The notes under the pieces are model-generated. The model worked only from the letters and a program-made list of their open reading frames with translations. It searched no databases and was not told the origin of the DNA. Below, piece after piece: positions 44,569 through 56,127 of a stretch of DNA of 64,000 nt. Each line of letters begins with the position of its first letter. Within the stretch, counting starts at the first letter, position 1. This DNA is from Didymella arachidicola. Lineage: Eukaryota; Ascomycota; Dothideomycetes; Pleosporales; Didymellaceae. The position numbers and the translations under genes were made by a program. The DNA lies in contig CM049990.2 in the NCBI GenBank assembly GCA_016630955.3, forward strand, positions 1,922,001-1,986,000, in the 5' to 3' direction.

Positions 44569-47148
44569 ATGGTCTTTGCGCTTCGATCTTTGTCCCGCAG
44601 AATCCTCACTCCCGTTAGCTCCCCGCTCGACCATTCGAGCCACAACTTGAAGAACACACCCTTGCAGCTGGTCTTCAGAACCACCATGGCGACATCAGGA
44701 CGCACCCAGCCGCCATGGAAGGAGCCCAAGTCGACAGAGCCAGCAAAACTCAAAGTCTGGAATTCTTTGACCAGATCCAAGAATGACTTTGTACCTATTG
44801 ATCCTGAGGGCAAGGTTGTCAAATGGTACAGCTGCGGTCCTACAGTATACGATGATGCCCATCTTGGACATGCACGGAATTATGTTACAATCGATACTCT
44901 CCGGAGAATCCTGACTAGCTACTTCGGCTACAAATTGCAGTTTGTCCAGAACATAACCGATGTTGACGACAAAATTATCCTAAGGGGACGTCAGCAACAT
45001 CTACTCGCACAGTTTAAGGCCGAGAATCCAACAATATCTGACGAAGTAGCTGCTACGACCGTTTCGGCCTTCGATGCGTATGTGAGAAAGAACCTTCCAC
45101 TCTTGAGCGCGGATCTCACACCCGAGAACTTCAACAAGGAGTCGGCCGAGAAGTACGGCGATGTCATTGCTGGAAAGTCGATAGATGGAACCAGCGCTCC
45201 AGGCGACAAAGAGGCCAAGATCAAAATGCATCTCAAGACAGTTGGCACAGCAGCGACGGCACTACTTGCGCCTTCAAAGACCACACCGCAAGATGTCGAT
45301 TTGTTCTACGCCGGTGCTGAGGAAGTGCTGCTACCGTATCTGGACTCGATCCACGGCTCCAAGATCGACGCTAGCGACCACACAGTGTTCACCAAGCTCA
45401 CACAAAAATACGAAGCGCGCTTCATGGAGGACATGAGGAATCTGAACGTGCTCGACCCTGATGTTGTGACTCGAGTCACAGAGTACGGCGATCAAATCGT
45501 CACTTTTGTCAACAAGATTGTTGACAACGGATTCGCGTACAAGACCTCAGACGGCTCAGTGTACTTTGACATTGAAAGCTTTGAGAAGGTCCCGGGCAAT
45601 CACTACGCACGTCTCGAGCCATGGAACCGAGGAGACAAGAGCTTGCAGGCGGACGGCGAGGGTGCCTTGTCGCAGCAGAAGACATCTGAGAAGCGCAGCG
45701 ATGCAGATTTCGCACTCTGGAAGTCCAGCAAGCCTGGAGAGCCAGCATGGAAGTCGCCATGGGGCCCTGGACGACCAGGTTGGCACATTGAGTGCTCTGT
45801 CATGGCTAGCGACGTGCTTGGCGAGCAGATGGATATCCACTCTGGTGGCATTGATCTGTGCTTCCCGCACCACGACAAGTAAGTCCCTGCAGAGTTGTTG
45901 TTATGACTCAAGATACTGACTCCTAGCAGCGAACTCGCCCAGTCAGAAGCACATTGGGCAGGCGACAAGGGTGGCCACCAATGGGTGAACTACTTCCTCC
46001 ACATGGGCCACCTGTCGATATCTGGTAGCAAGATGTCGAAGAGTCTGAAGAATTTCACAACCATCCGGGAGGCTCTTGCGAGAGGGGACTGGACCGCGCG
46101 CAGCCTCCGCATTATCTTCTTGATGGGTGGCTGGCACGATGGAATTGAGATCACACCCATGATGCGCAAGGCCGGCTCAGGATGGGAAAGCAGCATCAGC
46201 AACTTCTTCTACAAGGTTCGCGACCGTGAAGTCAACCCCATGATCGATTCGACCGGCAAGGAAGACGAAAACATCCTTAAAGCTTTCGAGGAGGCAAAGC
46301 AGAAGGTTCACAACGCACTTGCAGACTCGTTCGACACAAAGACAGCGATGCACGCAATCTCAACACTTGTCACAGCTTGCAACTCCGCCAAGCCTGTCGA
46401 ACTCTCTGATAGCGTCACCTTCGATGTTGCTCGTTACATCACCCGCATCGTCCGCATCTTTGGTCTTGACGGGAATGCCGATCCGTACGATGGTGGAATT
46501 GGCTGGGCAGGTGTCGATATCCCTGCAGAGGCCAAGGAATTTGTTTACGCTGCCGCTCGCGATCGTGACGAAGTACGCAAGCACGCCGTTGCTGGTGACT
46601 TATCAGGCGAGGTACTAGAGTCCATTATTGCGCAGCACAAGCCGACACAAAAGCAAGACGCAAAAGCCATCCCCTATGCTGAGGTCCTCTCTACGTTCCA
46701 GGAGAATCTTCGTGACCTCTCAGACAAAAAGGCATCCGCAAAGGACTTCCTTGCTCTCTGCGACGCGCTGCGTGACACAAGTCTCTGGGATCTCGGCATC
46801 TACCTGGAGGACCGCGAGAACCTGCCATCGATGGTACGACCTGTTGATGCCGAGCTGCGCTTTGCACGCGAGGAGAAGGAGAACATCGCGCGCCAGAAGG
46901 CCGAGGCTAAGGCCCAGCGCCAGCGCGAGGAAGCAGAGAAGCAGGCCAAGCTGGCTGCGCAAGCGAGAATCAATCCCAAGGATTTGTTCAAGACAGCGGA
47001 GTACACTGCATGGGATGCCGACGGGTTACCGCTGAAGGACAAGGAGGGCAAGGAATTGTCAAAGGGCGCGAGCAAGAAGGTCAAAAAGGAGTGGGAGAAA
47101 CAGAAGAAGCTCTATGATGAGCACGTGAAGAGCGCTGGTGCTTCTTAA
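44569..47148 (+). CDS. Cysteinyl-tRNA synthetase
   Basis: Exons to 45878 and from 45930 (51-nt intron, phase 2; splicing at ...TAGCAG gives PHHDNELAQSEAHW). From ATG 44686 (ACCATGG context) the product is 803 aa; from ATG 44569 it is 842 aa. Class I motifs: HLGH (residues 59-62 of the short form) and KMSKS (SGSKMSKSLKNF). Zinc ligands are in YSCGPTVYD, WHIECSVMA and the FPHHD region. A eukaryote-type insert is present between residues about 100 and 210, and the C-terminus is Lys/Glu-rich (about residues 700-800). The extra 39 residues of the long form are basic and Ser/Leu-rich, like a mitochondrial presequence (see findings). The gene is head-to-head with TRM61. Confidence 0.95.
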
Positions 47149-47428
47149 TGGCTGTACACTCCCACTGACGATGTGTGTAGCCTTCAGTAGATACCATCAG
47201 CAATAATGATCACGTGGCGTAACCGTACAAGGCGCTAACCCCACTTGCCCTCTTCGGCGGGGCTTGCATCTCGCTTGTCCCGTCTCACTTAAACCTTGTG
47301 CACAACATGTCAACATCATGTATCGCTCCAATAGCGTGTAGGGCTGATTTACACAAATTGTCTCTGCATGTGCACCTTGATACACGCTCGACCGCCTGCT
47401 GCCGACTGCGCCATGGACACTGGCAGTC

Positions 47429-49247
47429 ATGTGGCTGATCAATGTCAGGACCTGCCTACTCGAGGAATACTTTGGCGATAATATACCGCCATATGCAATA
47501 CTCTCGCACACTTGGGAGAGTGAGGAAGTCACTTTCAAGCAATATGTCTCTGGCAACTACCATTGGCTCAAAGGCTACCAGAAAATCAATATGACCTGCC
47601 GTATAGCAGCAAAAGACGGTATAGGGCATGCATGGGTGGACGCTTGCTGTATAGATAAAAGTAGCAGCGCGGAGTTGTCAGAAGCTATCAATTCCATGTT
47701 CCGCTGGTGCAAGAGAGCAAAGGTTTGTTATGTGTATCTTTCGGATCTACAAGCAAACGCCGAATGGGATGATGCGCTTGGAAAATGTCGGTGGTAAGTA
47801 CCTCATCAATCAGTAACGTCTTAATGGCAGAGGCTGACCGTTGTATAGGTTCACTCGAGGATGGACTCTACAGGAATTGATAGCCCCAGCACACATCAAG
47901 TTCTTCGACTCCGCATGGAATACTGCGCCTGATTGTACGAAGTCTGGTCTTGTGGCGTTGTTGTCGGATATCACCAATATCGACCCTCTCGTGCTCTACG
48001 GGCCACGTGATCTCGCAGAAATTTGTGTTGCTCAGAAAATGTCATGGGCAGCCGGGCGAACGGCTACCAGGGTCGAGGACAAGTCTTGTTGTCTGTTGGG
48101 GATCTTCGATCTACATATGCCGCTTCTTTATGGCGAGGAAGAAAAGGCGTTTCAACGTTTGCAGGAAGAGATAATACGGTCGACCGCGGATCTAAGCATC
48201 TTGGCTTGGACACTCCCACGATCGTACTTTGGTCGGAATACTACGGACTGGGGCAACTACAAGCCTGTGATCACTACAGAATCGCACCTTTGCGGATTTC
48301 TTGCAAGGTCACCAAACGACTTCAAGCGCTGTGGTCAGTACGAGCGCGTACACGAAGGCGGTCTGCGCGAATTCTCAATCTCAAACATCGGACTTTGCAC
48401 TCGTGTCAGGCTCCGGGGCGTAGCCCTGACGCAGAACTCGATGTTCTTGAGCCTCCCTCTCAACTGCTCCTTCATGGGTGTCCGGCTTGGTGTTCGCCTC
48501 AAGCAAGTCAGCTGTCTCGAGTATCTTCGCCAAGACCCTTGGCAATTAGTCCGGTACACGCCGGAAGATTCTACAACATTTCCGCCCTCTGAAAGGTTCT
48601 TCATTACAAAAATCCCTCGTCGAAACCATCTCTGGCCGGGCCATGGAATCACATCATTACAGTTCGCAATGGCTTCCTCCCGGCGATACATCGCTCGCAT
48701 TGTGCCTGATATTCAAGTGTCTCAACAGGGTTTGCAGTCGAAACTTTCGCTGCGCCGCCCATTGCCAACTGACCGCTTTGACTATGAGGACAGGCTCTTC
48801 TTTGTTTCACGTAATGCGCAACATGACTTCGGCATCATCAACGTCTCCTTTGTAATTCAGGGGTATGAGGCATGCGCGGTCAAGGCCGCGCTCATCATGC
48901 TCGGATGGTCGGAGGGAAGCAATCGCTATCCACAATTTAGCATCATAGATCACAGCGAGTGGTACCGTGCTCTTGTTCCTTTCGAAGATCTGCAGTCTGA
49001 GTCGGTGCGCACGTCAGGAAAGTTGGTTGGATACCTCAGAGCGGCCGGTATCCCACGGGCAAGGTCTGTCCAGAGCCACATCGATGGGACAAATCTTATG
49101 TCTGTATTATCTATCTCGGCAACAAATGTGGGAGACAATGAGTTGTGCGGTGAGATTTGCTACGACGTCAAAGTCTCGGCAAGCATCATGCCAATAGGCC
49201 AGGGACCTGTGTCCCAGCAGATGGAGTGGCAGCAGTTCGAGAATTGA
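47429..49247 (+). CDS. HET-domain protein (HET-E-like N-terminus)
   Basis: Exons 47429-47793 and 47849-49247 (55-nt intron, phase 2) give 587 aa. The start MWLINVRTCLLEEYFGDNIP with YAILSHTWESEEVTF, and GIGHAWVDACCIDKSSSAELSEAINSMFRWC then WFTRGWTLQELIAP across the splice site, is the HET block of the HET-E/HET-D type. KSCCLLGIFDLHMPLLYGEEEKAF follows. No NACHT or WD repeats are attached, so this is the short architecture common in genomes of these fungi. The C-terminal 350 residues are unclassified. It lies 258 bp upstream of another HET gene in the same direction. Confidence 0.9.
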
Positions 49248-49505
49248 TAGCAAAGAATTTGCAATTGCCGTCAGTCTCGGAAGGCTCGAGGATCGGGTGC
49301 TTACGAAGTGCGCCAGCGGGAGCTCATGCAGCATACCCCACCTGCCCTTCTTGACCTTACTTCGCCCCACGCTGCACACTCCACCACGCAAGCCTCGTCT
49401 AAGACACACGTTACACGGCTCTAGTAAGTCAGCTCGGTCCCAGAAATTACCCTTCCACAAGACTTTCAAGTCAACCAGGCTCCGTGTCGTCAGGAGTTGG
49501 CACAC

Positions 49506-51836
49506 ATGATGAACGATTCGACTTCCAAGCTTTGTGGACTGTGCAGTGCTGTGGATTTTCCAGCCCTTGTGTGGGCCACTTCAGTCGACGGTGCCTTTGT
49601 AGAGCCAGAACCAATTCTTCTCGGGACAACGTGGGACGTAAGGTATCGAGAGTGCATCTGTGAGCTGTGCAAACTGATTGGGACACAACTCGACCTAGTC
49701 ACAGATCCTGACGTCCTTCAAGATCCTGGCGATCAATGTCGACTTCTGTTTTCCAAGTTCGAAGGGGAGGCAGTAGCGAATAAGTCATCGGTGGACCGCA
49801 CTGGCCAGGAAATAGGCCAATTTCTGGCCAGATTCGTAACCGTCGAGATCACGCCAGTCTCATTCACTGGCTTCATGGGTCCTGTGTTGCCAGATAGGTT
49901 TTACAAAGCAGGAGAGGAAAATCCAACTACACGACAAGCGAACGTACAAGCACGACCGTGGACATTGTCTTACTTGCAAGGCTGCACCAATCCAGTTCCC
50001 ACTGTGGATCAGTTGTGCGCTGGGAGGCCTGAACTTCTTGCTCCCCCTAAGGACACTCGATTCAGTGGGCGTTTGCGCAACGATGTGATCAACCCTCAAA
50101 TCTATGCTCACTGGCTGCAGTTATGTAGGAGATATCACGGTAATGCTTGTTGGACCCAGCAACGCCCCAGAATTGAGGACATGCGCGTACTCGATGTCCA
50201 AGATCTAGCCATACGACCAGCACCAGAACAATGCGAATACACGGCGCTCAGCTACTGTTGGGGCAGTTCAAAGACGACTCTACTCAAACAGGAGAACGTC
50301 GAAAGACTTGCCCACACTAGGAGCCTAAACCCCGACATATTGCCAGACACGATTGTGGACGCTATCAAAGTCACTCGTAACGCTGGTATTCGATACATCT
50401 GGGTCGACGCCCTCTGTATCATTCAAGACGATCCCTCGTCGCTGCAAAGCCAACTCCCACAAATGGCACAAATCTACGCGCAAGCTGCATTCACTATCAT
50501 AGCAGCCGCCTCCAACAACGCCGATTTCGGCCTTGCTGGTGTTCGACCCGGGAGCCGGAAAGTTGTCAAGAATATCATCACGCTCAGCGAAATGAGTCTC
50601 ATGGTCGTGCCCGAGCGCTTTCTCCATCAACACCGGCACATGGAACTTGCGAACTGTCGATGGCGCTCGAGAGCATGGACGTTACAGGAAGAGCTCTTCA
50701 GCAGGAGACGTTTGTACTTTAATGCCGATCGCATGCTCTGGCAGTGTCCATCGTCTTTCTTCCAAGAAGATACAGTCAAGGAGATACCCGCAGCCTTCAT
50801 GACGGAGGACGATAAGACCGATTTCAATTTTGAGGTTCCATGGCTGACGACAGATACGGAGGAGCCCGACTTCCTGTGGTACGAACAGCTTGTCTCCGAA
50901 TACTCCACCAGGCGCTTATCGTTTGCATCTGACACTCTCAACGCACTTGCGGGCCTTACGGAGGAGATCAGACGAACCGGAAATATCTCCTTTTTCTGGG
51001 GCCACCCCGAACGATGGTTTGTACGGTCGTTGCTTTGGCAGACAAGCTTCGAAGGGAGTCGAAATGCAGGCCTCCAGCGCACAACTACCGCGACTGGCCA
51101 GGAGATTTTCACGCCATTCCCAACCTGGTCTTGGATTGCGTGGACTGGTAGCTTAGAGGACGACCGAATCTATTACCCCGGTTCAGCTTACGATCTTTTG
51201 GACCGGTCATCGTTCGTGGTGCTCATATATCGCTGCAGACTTGACGCGCACGGTCAACCAGCGCCTTACAGCTGCATTAATACCACCGATCTGTCGAATT
51301 CCAAACGAAATATACCAGACGAGCAGGGCGGCAGTCATGACGGTGCGATGCCCCATGATTGGGTCGGCACGCCCCGCTGCATCTCACTTTCTAAGACAGA
51401 TGATGGATTTAATGTCATCGACTCCGGACATTTGCAGTTCTGGAGCGGTGTCGCGAAAGCCTACATTGGTCGGCCCCCATTAAAAAACGCTCGGGAAATG
51501 TGCTACTATGACTTGCTCAACAGCAAAGGCGAAATCATTGTCGTCAGGACCAGTATCCCCTCCACGACGATGCTAGACTGGAAAAGCGCAGCACGTTACG
51601 AACGATATCCTGGACCAATATCTGAGTCTAGGAACAATTACGCACATGGCTTACACGAGATACACACCGTTGCATTAATGAGGTCGGAAGCTATTCACTT
51701 CTCCATGCCAATGATGGTCACGGTTCTGCTGGTTGTAAAGGAGGGGCCCATATTCACACGCATAGGCACTGCACGGATTACAAACTCTCATTGGCTGGGT
51801 CTTCAGCCAAATTGGTCTTTCATCACGCTGGGTTGA
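49506..51836 (+). CDS. HET-domain protein (tandem with the previous one)
   Basis: Intronless, 776 aa from ATG 49506. The N-terminal 200 residues contain several cysteines (LCGLCSAVDFPAL, YRECICELCKLIG), a possible metal-binding arrangement often seen before HET domains of this class. The HET core is at about residues 240-400: YTALSYCWGSSKTTLL, IRYIWVDALCIIQDDPSSLQSQ, YAQAAFTIIAAASNNADFG and WRSRAWTLQEELFSRRRLYF. The C-terminal part has TFPTWSWIAWTG-like sequence, typical of the family. It is not a close copy of the neighbour, so the pair is not a recent duplication. The upstream in-frame codon at 49497 is TTG. Confidence 0.9.
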   Translation: MMNDSTSKLCGLCSAVDFPALVWATSVDGAFVEPEPILLGTTWDVRYRECICELCKLIGTQLDLVTDPDVLQDPGDQCRLLFSKFEGEAVANKSSVDRTGQEIGQFLARFVTVEITPVSFTGFMGPVLPDRFYKAGEENPTTRQANVQARPWTLSYLQGCTNPVPTVDQLCAGRPELLAPPKDTRFSGRLRNDVINPQIYAHWLQLCRRYHGNACWTQQRPRIEDMRVLDVQDLAIRPAPEQCEYTALSYCWGSSKTTLLKQENVERLAHTRSLNPDILPDTIVDAIKVTRNAGIRYIWVDALCIIQDDPSSLQSQLPQMAQIYAQAAFTIIAAASNNADFGLAGVRPGSRKVVKNIITLSEMSLMVVPERFLHQHRHMELANCRWRSRAWTLQEELFSRRRLYFNADRMLWQCPSSFFQEDTVKEIPAAFMTEDDKTDFNFEVPWLTTDTEEPDFLWYEQLVSEYSTRRLSFASDTLNALAGLTEEIRRTGNISFFWGHPERWFVRSLLWQTSFEGSRNAGLQRTTTATGQEIFTPFPTWSWIAWTGSLEDDRIYYPGSAYDLLDRSSFVVLIYRCRLDAHGQPAPYSCINTTDLSNSKRNIPDEQGGSHDGAMPHDWVGTPRCISLSKTDDGFNVIDSGHLQFWSGVAKAYIGRPPLKNAREMCYYDLLNSKGEIIVVRTSIPSTTMLDWKSAARYERYPGPISESRNNYAHGLHEIHTVALMRSEAIHFSMPMMVTVLLVVKEGPIFTRIGTARITNSHWLGLQPNWSFITLG

Positions 51837-51890
51837 ATCGGCGTCCATTCACTGGATACACAAAAATGACGTGACTTGTAGCTTTTTCTT

Positions 51891-52850
51891 TTACACGACA
51901 AGCTTGACTTTTAACTTGTCGCCAGCCACAATCTCGTCCCTCATACTATTCAGTGTTTCGACGTCCCACGGCGCAGCTACATACCGCCCACTCAACCACT
52001 TCCTCGGCTCAGCAGTCAGCCAAACTATGAATCCACCAGGCAGTTCTGCCGTATCGTTCAAATCTACAAACACGAGTCAGCTCTCGAACTCCCACTAGGA
52101 CTGTGTGTACCGCAATCACTTACAAGGCTTGAGGATATCAATCTCTTGGCTCGCCAACTCCGTCTCCACACCCCCAGGATTGACACTAATCGCGCTCACC
52201 CCCTTGTCACTATAACCCACATCAATATTCTCAGTCAGGCGGCACACGGCTAGCTTGGACATGGTGTAGTTTGACGCCACGGCATTGACTTGATGAGCGC
52301 CAATACTCGCTAGATTGACAACATCGACATGCCCCGTTGTTTCCGCGGTCCTCAAAAGCAGCGGCAAAAATGCGCGGGTGAACAGGTAGGGTCCTTTCAA
52401 GTTGACTTCAAAACTGCACCACCAGTCCGAAGGCTCAGACAAATGGAGCGGTGTCCATCGCGCAGAGTAGCCGGCGTTGTTGACCAGGATGTCGAGGCGG
52501 TCCTCTTTCTTTGCAATGTCCTCAGCAAGAGCAGCGACGGCAGCCTCTGAGGTCACATCGACGGAATACTTGTGTACCCGGACATCATTATCGATGGTCT
52601 TGATTGCCGATGCGACTTCGCCCAGTTGACTGGCCGTGCGGGCGCAAAGAATTATGGAAGCGACCTTGGCGTACGCGTATTGCAAGGCAATTGCGCGACC
52701 AATTCCACGGCCTGCACCAGTAACAAGAATGACCTTGTCTGTTTGGAGGAGGGAGGTGGTCTCCTGAGCGGAAATTGCAGGGTAGATGTCGTTGTGAATG
52801 TTTTCAAGCCCCACAAAGGCATAGCCTGTCTCTGCTGGTATGCCGGCCAT
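51891..52850 (-). CDS. Short-chain dehydrogenase/reductase
   Basis: Exons 52850-52124 and 52063-51891 (60-nt intron, phase 1) give 299 aa. The NAD(P)-binding TGAGRGIG is at residues 44-51, followed by ILVNNAGYSARW, the catalytic Ser in VVNLASIGAH and the YTMSK (YxxxK) pair; AISVNPGGVETELA follows. After the splice the sequence runs KPYLNDTAELPGGFIVWLT. This is the classical SDR family, and the substrate is not predictable. A 35-residue N-terminal extension precedes the Rossmann fold. Its stop is 54 bp from the stop of the convergent HET gene. Confidence 0.9.
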
Positions 52851-54225
52851 GGTCCAATTCTTATCGATTCTGGGTTCTAATTACGTTTTTCTTTGAAGAA
52901 GTCAGATTACTGCTCTATCGAGGTCATGGCGTAGTATATATGCATAGGAGACGGCCTGCGGTCTCCCACGCATGTCAGCGACCTCCCACTCCAAGATCTT
53001 AGCGACTGCATTGCTTCGGCTAATGACATGTAAAGACGAAGAACGAGGGATGTTCCTTCCAATGATGATGTTCAATTTACGTCTCGCTTCGATGGGGCCC
53101 GCGAGACTTGGTGTTGGTTGATGGCCAACGTCAGCACTACTGCAATACCCATGGCAGACTAGGAGCGTGATTGCCTGAACTGCATTCTCTCCATCCTTAT
53201 TTCAAACCCGAGACACCGAGTCCTCAATTTATCGTCCGAGAAACCTAGAGCGGCGCAAACAGCGGGTTCCAGTATCCGGCTTGCGACTCGGCACGCTTTC
53301 TTTCTTCTGATGAAACCGTTAGACTGTGGTATATGCTTCCATTTTATACGTTCTATCTGTCAAGCTTCTTTACTATAAGGATGTAATATTGTCGGAGTGC
53401 AGCGAACGCTGGTAAGCGTGTGAATCACCGAAGGTCTTGCAGTAATGCCTGGACTAGTGTGTGTCTTCCCAGAGAAACCCTGCAGGAAGTACTTGTAGTG
53501 AGCATGAAATAGTTGTCAATAACTACATCTAGCCAGCAGTATCTTCAAAGTCCTATTACTAAAAGTTCATGTCTCTAAAAGTGCTGTAGGAGAAAACGTT
53601 GCTTGACGTTCTTCCAGGTTGCCTGCCCTGAGCTACGCAAGTGTCGACACGTTCTGCGCCATTGTGCACTTCTAGACAGATAGTCACGATCCTACACGAC
53701 GTTGAAAATCGATTTATCGGACAGTCGAGAGGAAATTCGCATACTTATTCGTGTCTTCGCACGCGGTTCGTTTTGTTCGGCAAGTATCTTCTTTGTATGA
53801 ACAGAATACATCCATATTCTTGGCATGTTTAATGCCTTTGGAGCTGAGCTAATGAGGTATCTTCCGCTTCCTGATATACGGTGTGTCTTATTTGCACCGC
53901 TCACTGTTTCGTCGGAACTTAGTAATATGTTGTGTTGGAGCAACGGGCTCGTGCACGCGCGGCATCTCCCCTACCGATTTGGTTACAACGAGATCATGTG
54001 GCTCACTTCACTTGGGCTTTCAGGCACACAGTGTGATGACATTCAGCAAACAGCCTCTGACGCCCAAATCTATTAAAGCTGGCAGTCGAGATGATTGTCT
54101 CTAGGCTCGTGGCCATGTTATTCGTTGGCAATGCTGAAGCTGAAATGGGCTCGGCTCTCTATCTTACATTTGTAGGAGACTCAGGCTACATATCCTAGAT
54201 CATACATATGCCACACAAGCTAAGT
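52851..54225. other. Intergenic, no gene seen
   Basis: 1.4 kb with only short chance frames on both strands and no recognisable repeat. Confidence 0.4.
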
Positions 54226-55516
54226 CTATGCCAGGCATTTCTGAATCTGCTCCCGTATATACACAGGATAGAAGCTCTTGAGTTGCTCACCAGCCCTTGT
54301 TTGCAACTTGGGAAGGGTCTGTAAGCTGTCATCCAGCACCTGCTTAGCCCTAGTCTCGTACTCGGCAGCCTCGATCGCAATTGGCATGTCCTTGCTCAGC
54401 ACAGCCTTGGATGTTTTGAGCGCGTACCAAATAATCATTGTCTCGAACAGTCCTTGACAGTACTGATTGAGGGCGGCGAGTTGAACTGTTCTATTCTTGA
54501 AGTCTGATTCCGTTTGCTTCGCGAGGAGAGATACGCGGTCGATCAAGTCCTGCGCTGGAACGGCTGGTGACTTGACTGGTCTGCGCTGGGTTTTGACTGA
54601 TGCAGCGGTGTTGTCCTGCTTGAGGACATTGACAAGGCGGTTGGCGAGGTTCTTTACAAGCTCGACGTCGCCTTCATACTTATGTGCAACGATGGCGGCC
54701 AGCTCAGTTGGTACGGCGACCACGTAGGGCGCGCTCCTCCAGTCTGTGGGTCCCTTCTTGGCGCCCTTGATAGACGATACAGCGTAATGCTCCTCCTCTT
54801 CCATGAGCTCAACGACTTGGCGCGCATAGCGCAGCGCCTTGACTGTCTCTTCCTTCTCCCAGTCAGAATCTGCCGCCCGTTCGTGCGCACCCTTCAGGAC
54901 TCTGAAAGCCACTGGATAGTTGCTCAATCGCATTCCAGTGGCCTTCACCCGTTGTAATGCCTTCAGAACAATGCTATGGTGTCCGTTCTCATTTAACTTC
55001 CGTACGACAAGCTCTTGCCACTGTGGCTTGACTTCGATGCCAGCGCTGTGGAAGCCTTCCAGCACACGGACGACGTTCTCCCAATCAGCTGCCGTTTCAC
55101 TCTGGCTGACAAGCTCCTGCAGACTTTCCCAACGACCTGGTCGCAGATTGAGGTCAATGTGTTCGAGGGGAAGCGTCACTTCGCCGATGGTAACCTCAAC
55201 AGGTTCAGTTTCGAGCTTTGCGCGCCCCTTCTCCTTGTAGACGAGCTTTTGCTGCTCTCGTGTCAGGTGTTCGGGCAAGAGGACCTTTGAGTTGATCCTG
55301 GCAAGCGTAGTGGAGAGTTCGGTAGAGGACGGCTCGAGGAAGACAGGGAGGCCTATGCAATCGTCAATATGGTGAATGGTGGTGATTTCAAGACTCAGGC
55401 GCACCCTTCGAACGCGCTACACTCCGAGAGAAAGCGCGGCGCGGGCCATTGACGCAGGCAGCATTGCTGTTAGAGTTGCGCAGCGCCGACTGACAGCTCC
55501 GCCGTATCGAGTACAT
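54226..55516 (-). CDS. Mitochondrial-targeted helical protein of unknown function
   Basis: Exons 55516-55405 and 55352-54226 (52-nt intron GTGCGC...TAG, phase 1) give 412 aa. The first exon encodes a strong presequence-like start (MYSIRRSCQSALRNSNSNA, then GPRRAFSRSVARSK) with many Arg and Ser and no acidic residue, so import into mitochondria is likely. The body is helical with paired-helix-like units (WENVVRVLEGFHSAGIEVK, HHSIVLKALQRVKATGMRL), reminiscent of TPR/PPR-type or mitoribosomal accessory proteins. I do not recognise a named family. It shares a 162-bp promoter with the Naa38-like gene. Confidence 0.8.
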
Positions 55517-55678
55517 GATGATGTGTTGCTGTACACCTTCGCGATCTGCATTGAGAGGTCGCAGCACGAAAATCTTGCTGACTAAGATCGTCTCCGAACA
55601 TCATCAGCCACTGCAGGAAGCCACGATGAAGCCACACCCCTCCACTTTTAGCACAGCCTCCACGAGAACATCGCCGAG
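55517..55678. promoter_or_regulatory. Bidirectional promoter, mitochondrial protein / Naa38-like
   Basis: Only 162 bp separate the two divergent ATGs, so both promoters and 5' UTRs must share this interval. I see no named motif in it. Confidence 0.5.
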
Positions 55679-56127
55679 ATGGCCGCAAAACGATACAGCT
55701 GGTACCTGCCGTACCTGACGTCGCCCAGCAACGAAAGTAAGACCAAAAACAAGATGGACAACGAGCAAGCCACCTTCTGGCTGTCGCAATTCATTGGCAA
55801 GAGCCTGCGCATCCATGCCTCTGATGGCCGCGTGTTTGGCGGGCAGATGAAGTGCACTGACAAGGTTTGTTCGTTTCCTGTAGACATCGAAGCTACATCG
55901 CGCTGATAAGTCAGGACCGCAACATCATTTTGTCTCTTGCTTATGAGTACCGTGCGCCTTCTACAGAGGCCATTCGCAAAGCGGTAGAAGAGTCAGGAGA
56001 CCCTTCCACAAAGGTCACATGGAGTAGTCGCTACGTAGGCTTGATTGTTGTGCCAGGACAGCACATCAAGAAAATTGAGTTCGAAGAAAGTACGCTGCCC
56101 GGTCAAAAGAGTGGAGTTACCCTCTGA
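55679..56127 (+). CDS. LSM-domain protein, Naa38/Mak31-like NatC subunit
   Basis: Exons 55679-55864 and 55915-56127 (50-nt intron, phase 0) give 132 aa. The Sm fold is seen as FIGKSLRIHASDGRVFGGQMKCTDKDRNIIL, split by the intron after CTDK, and the second Sm motif as RYVGLIVVPGQHIKKIEFEE. The GLIVVPGxHI version of Sm2 is typical of LSMD1/Naa38, a subunit of the NatC N-terminal acetyltransferase (with Naa30 and Naa35), rather than of spliceosomal Sm proteins. A second in-frame ATG lies at codon 26 and would give a 107-aa form without the N-terminal tail. Confidence 0.85.

Noticed and set aside
44301..44822. The TRM61 frame stays open upstream for another 174 codons.
   Set aside because: It runs antisense into CysRS, begins with a non-ATG codon and has no family similarity before MAPVISP; ATG 44300 is the sensible start.
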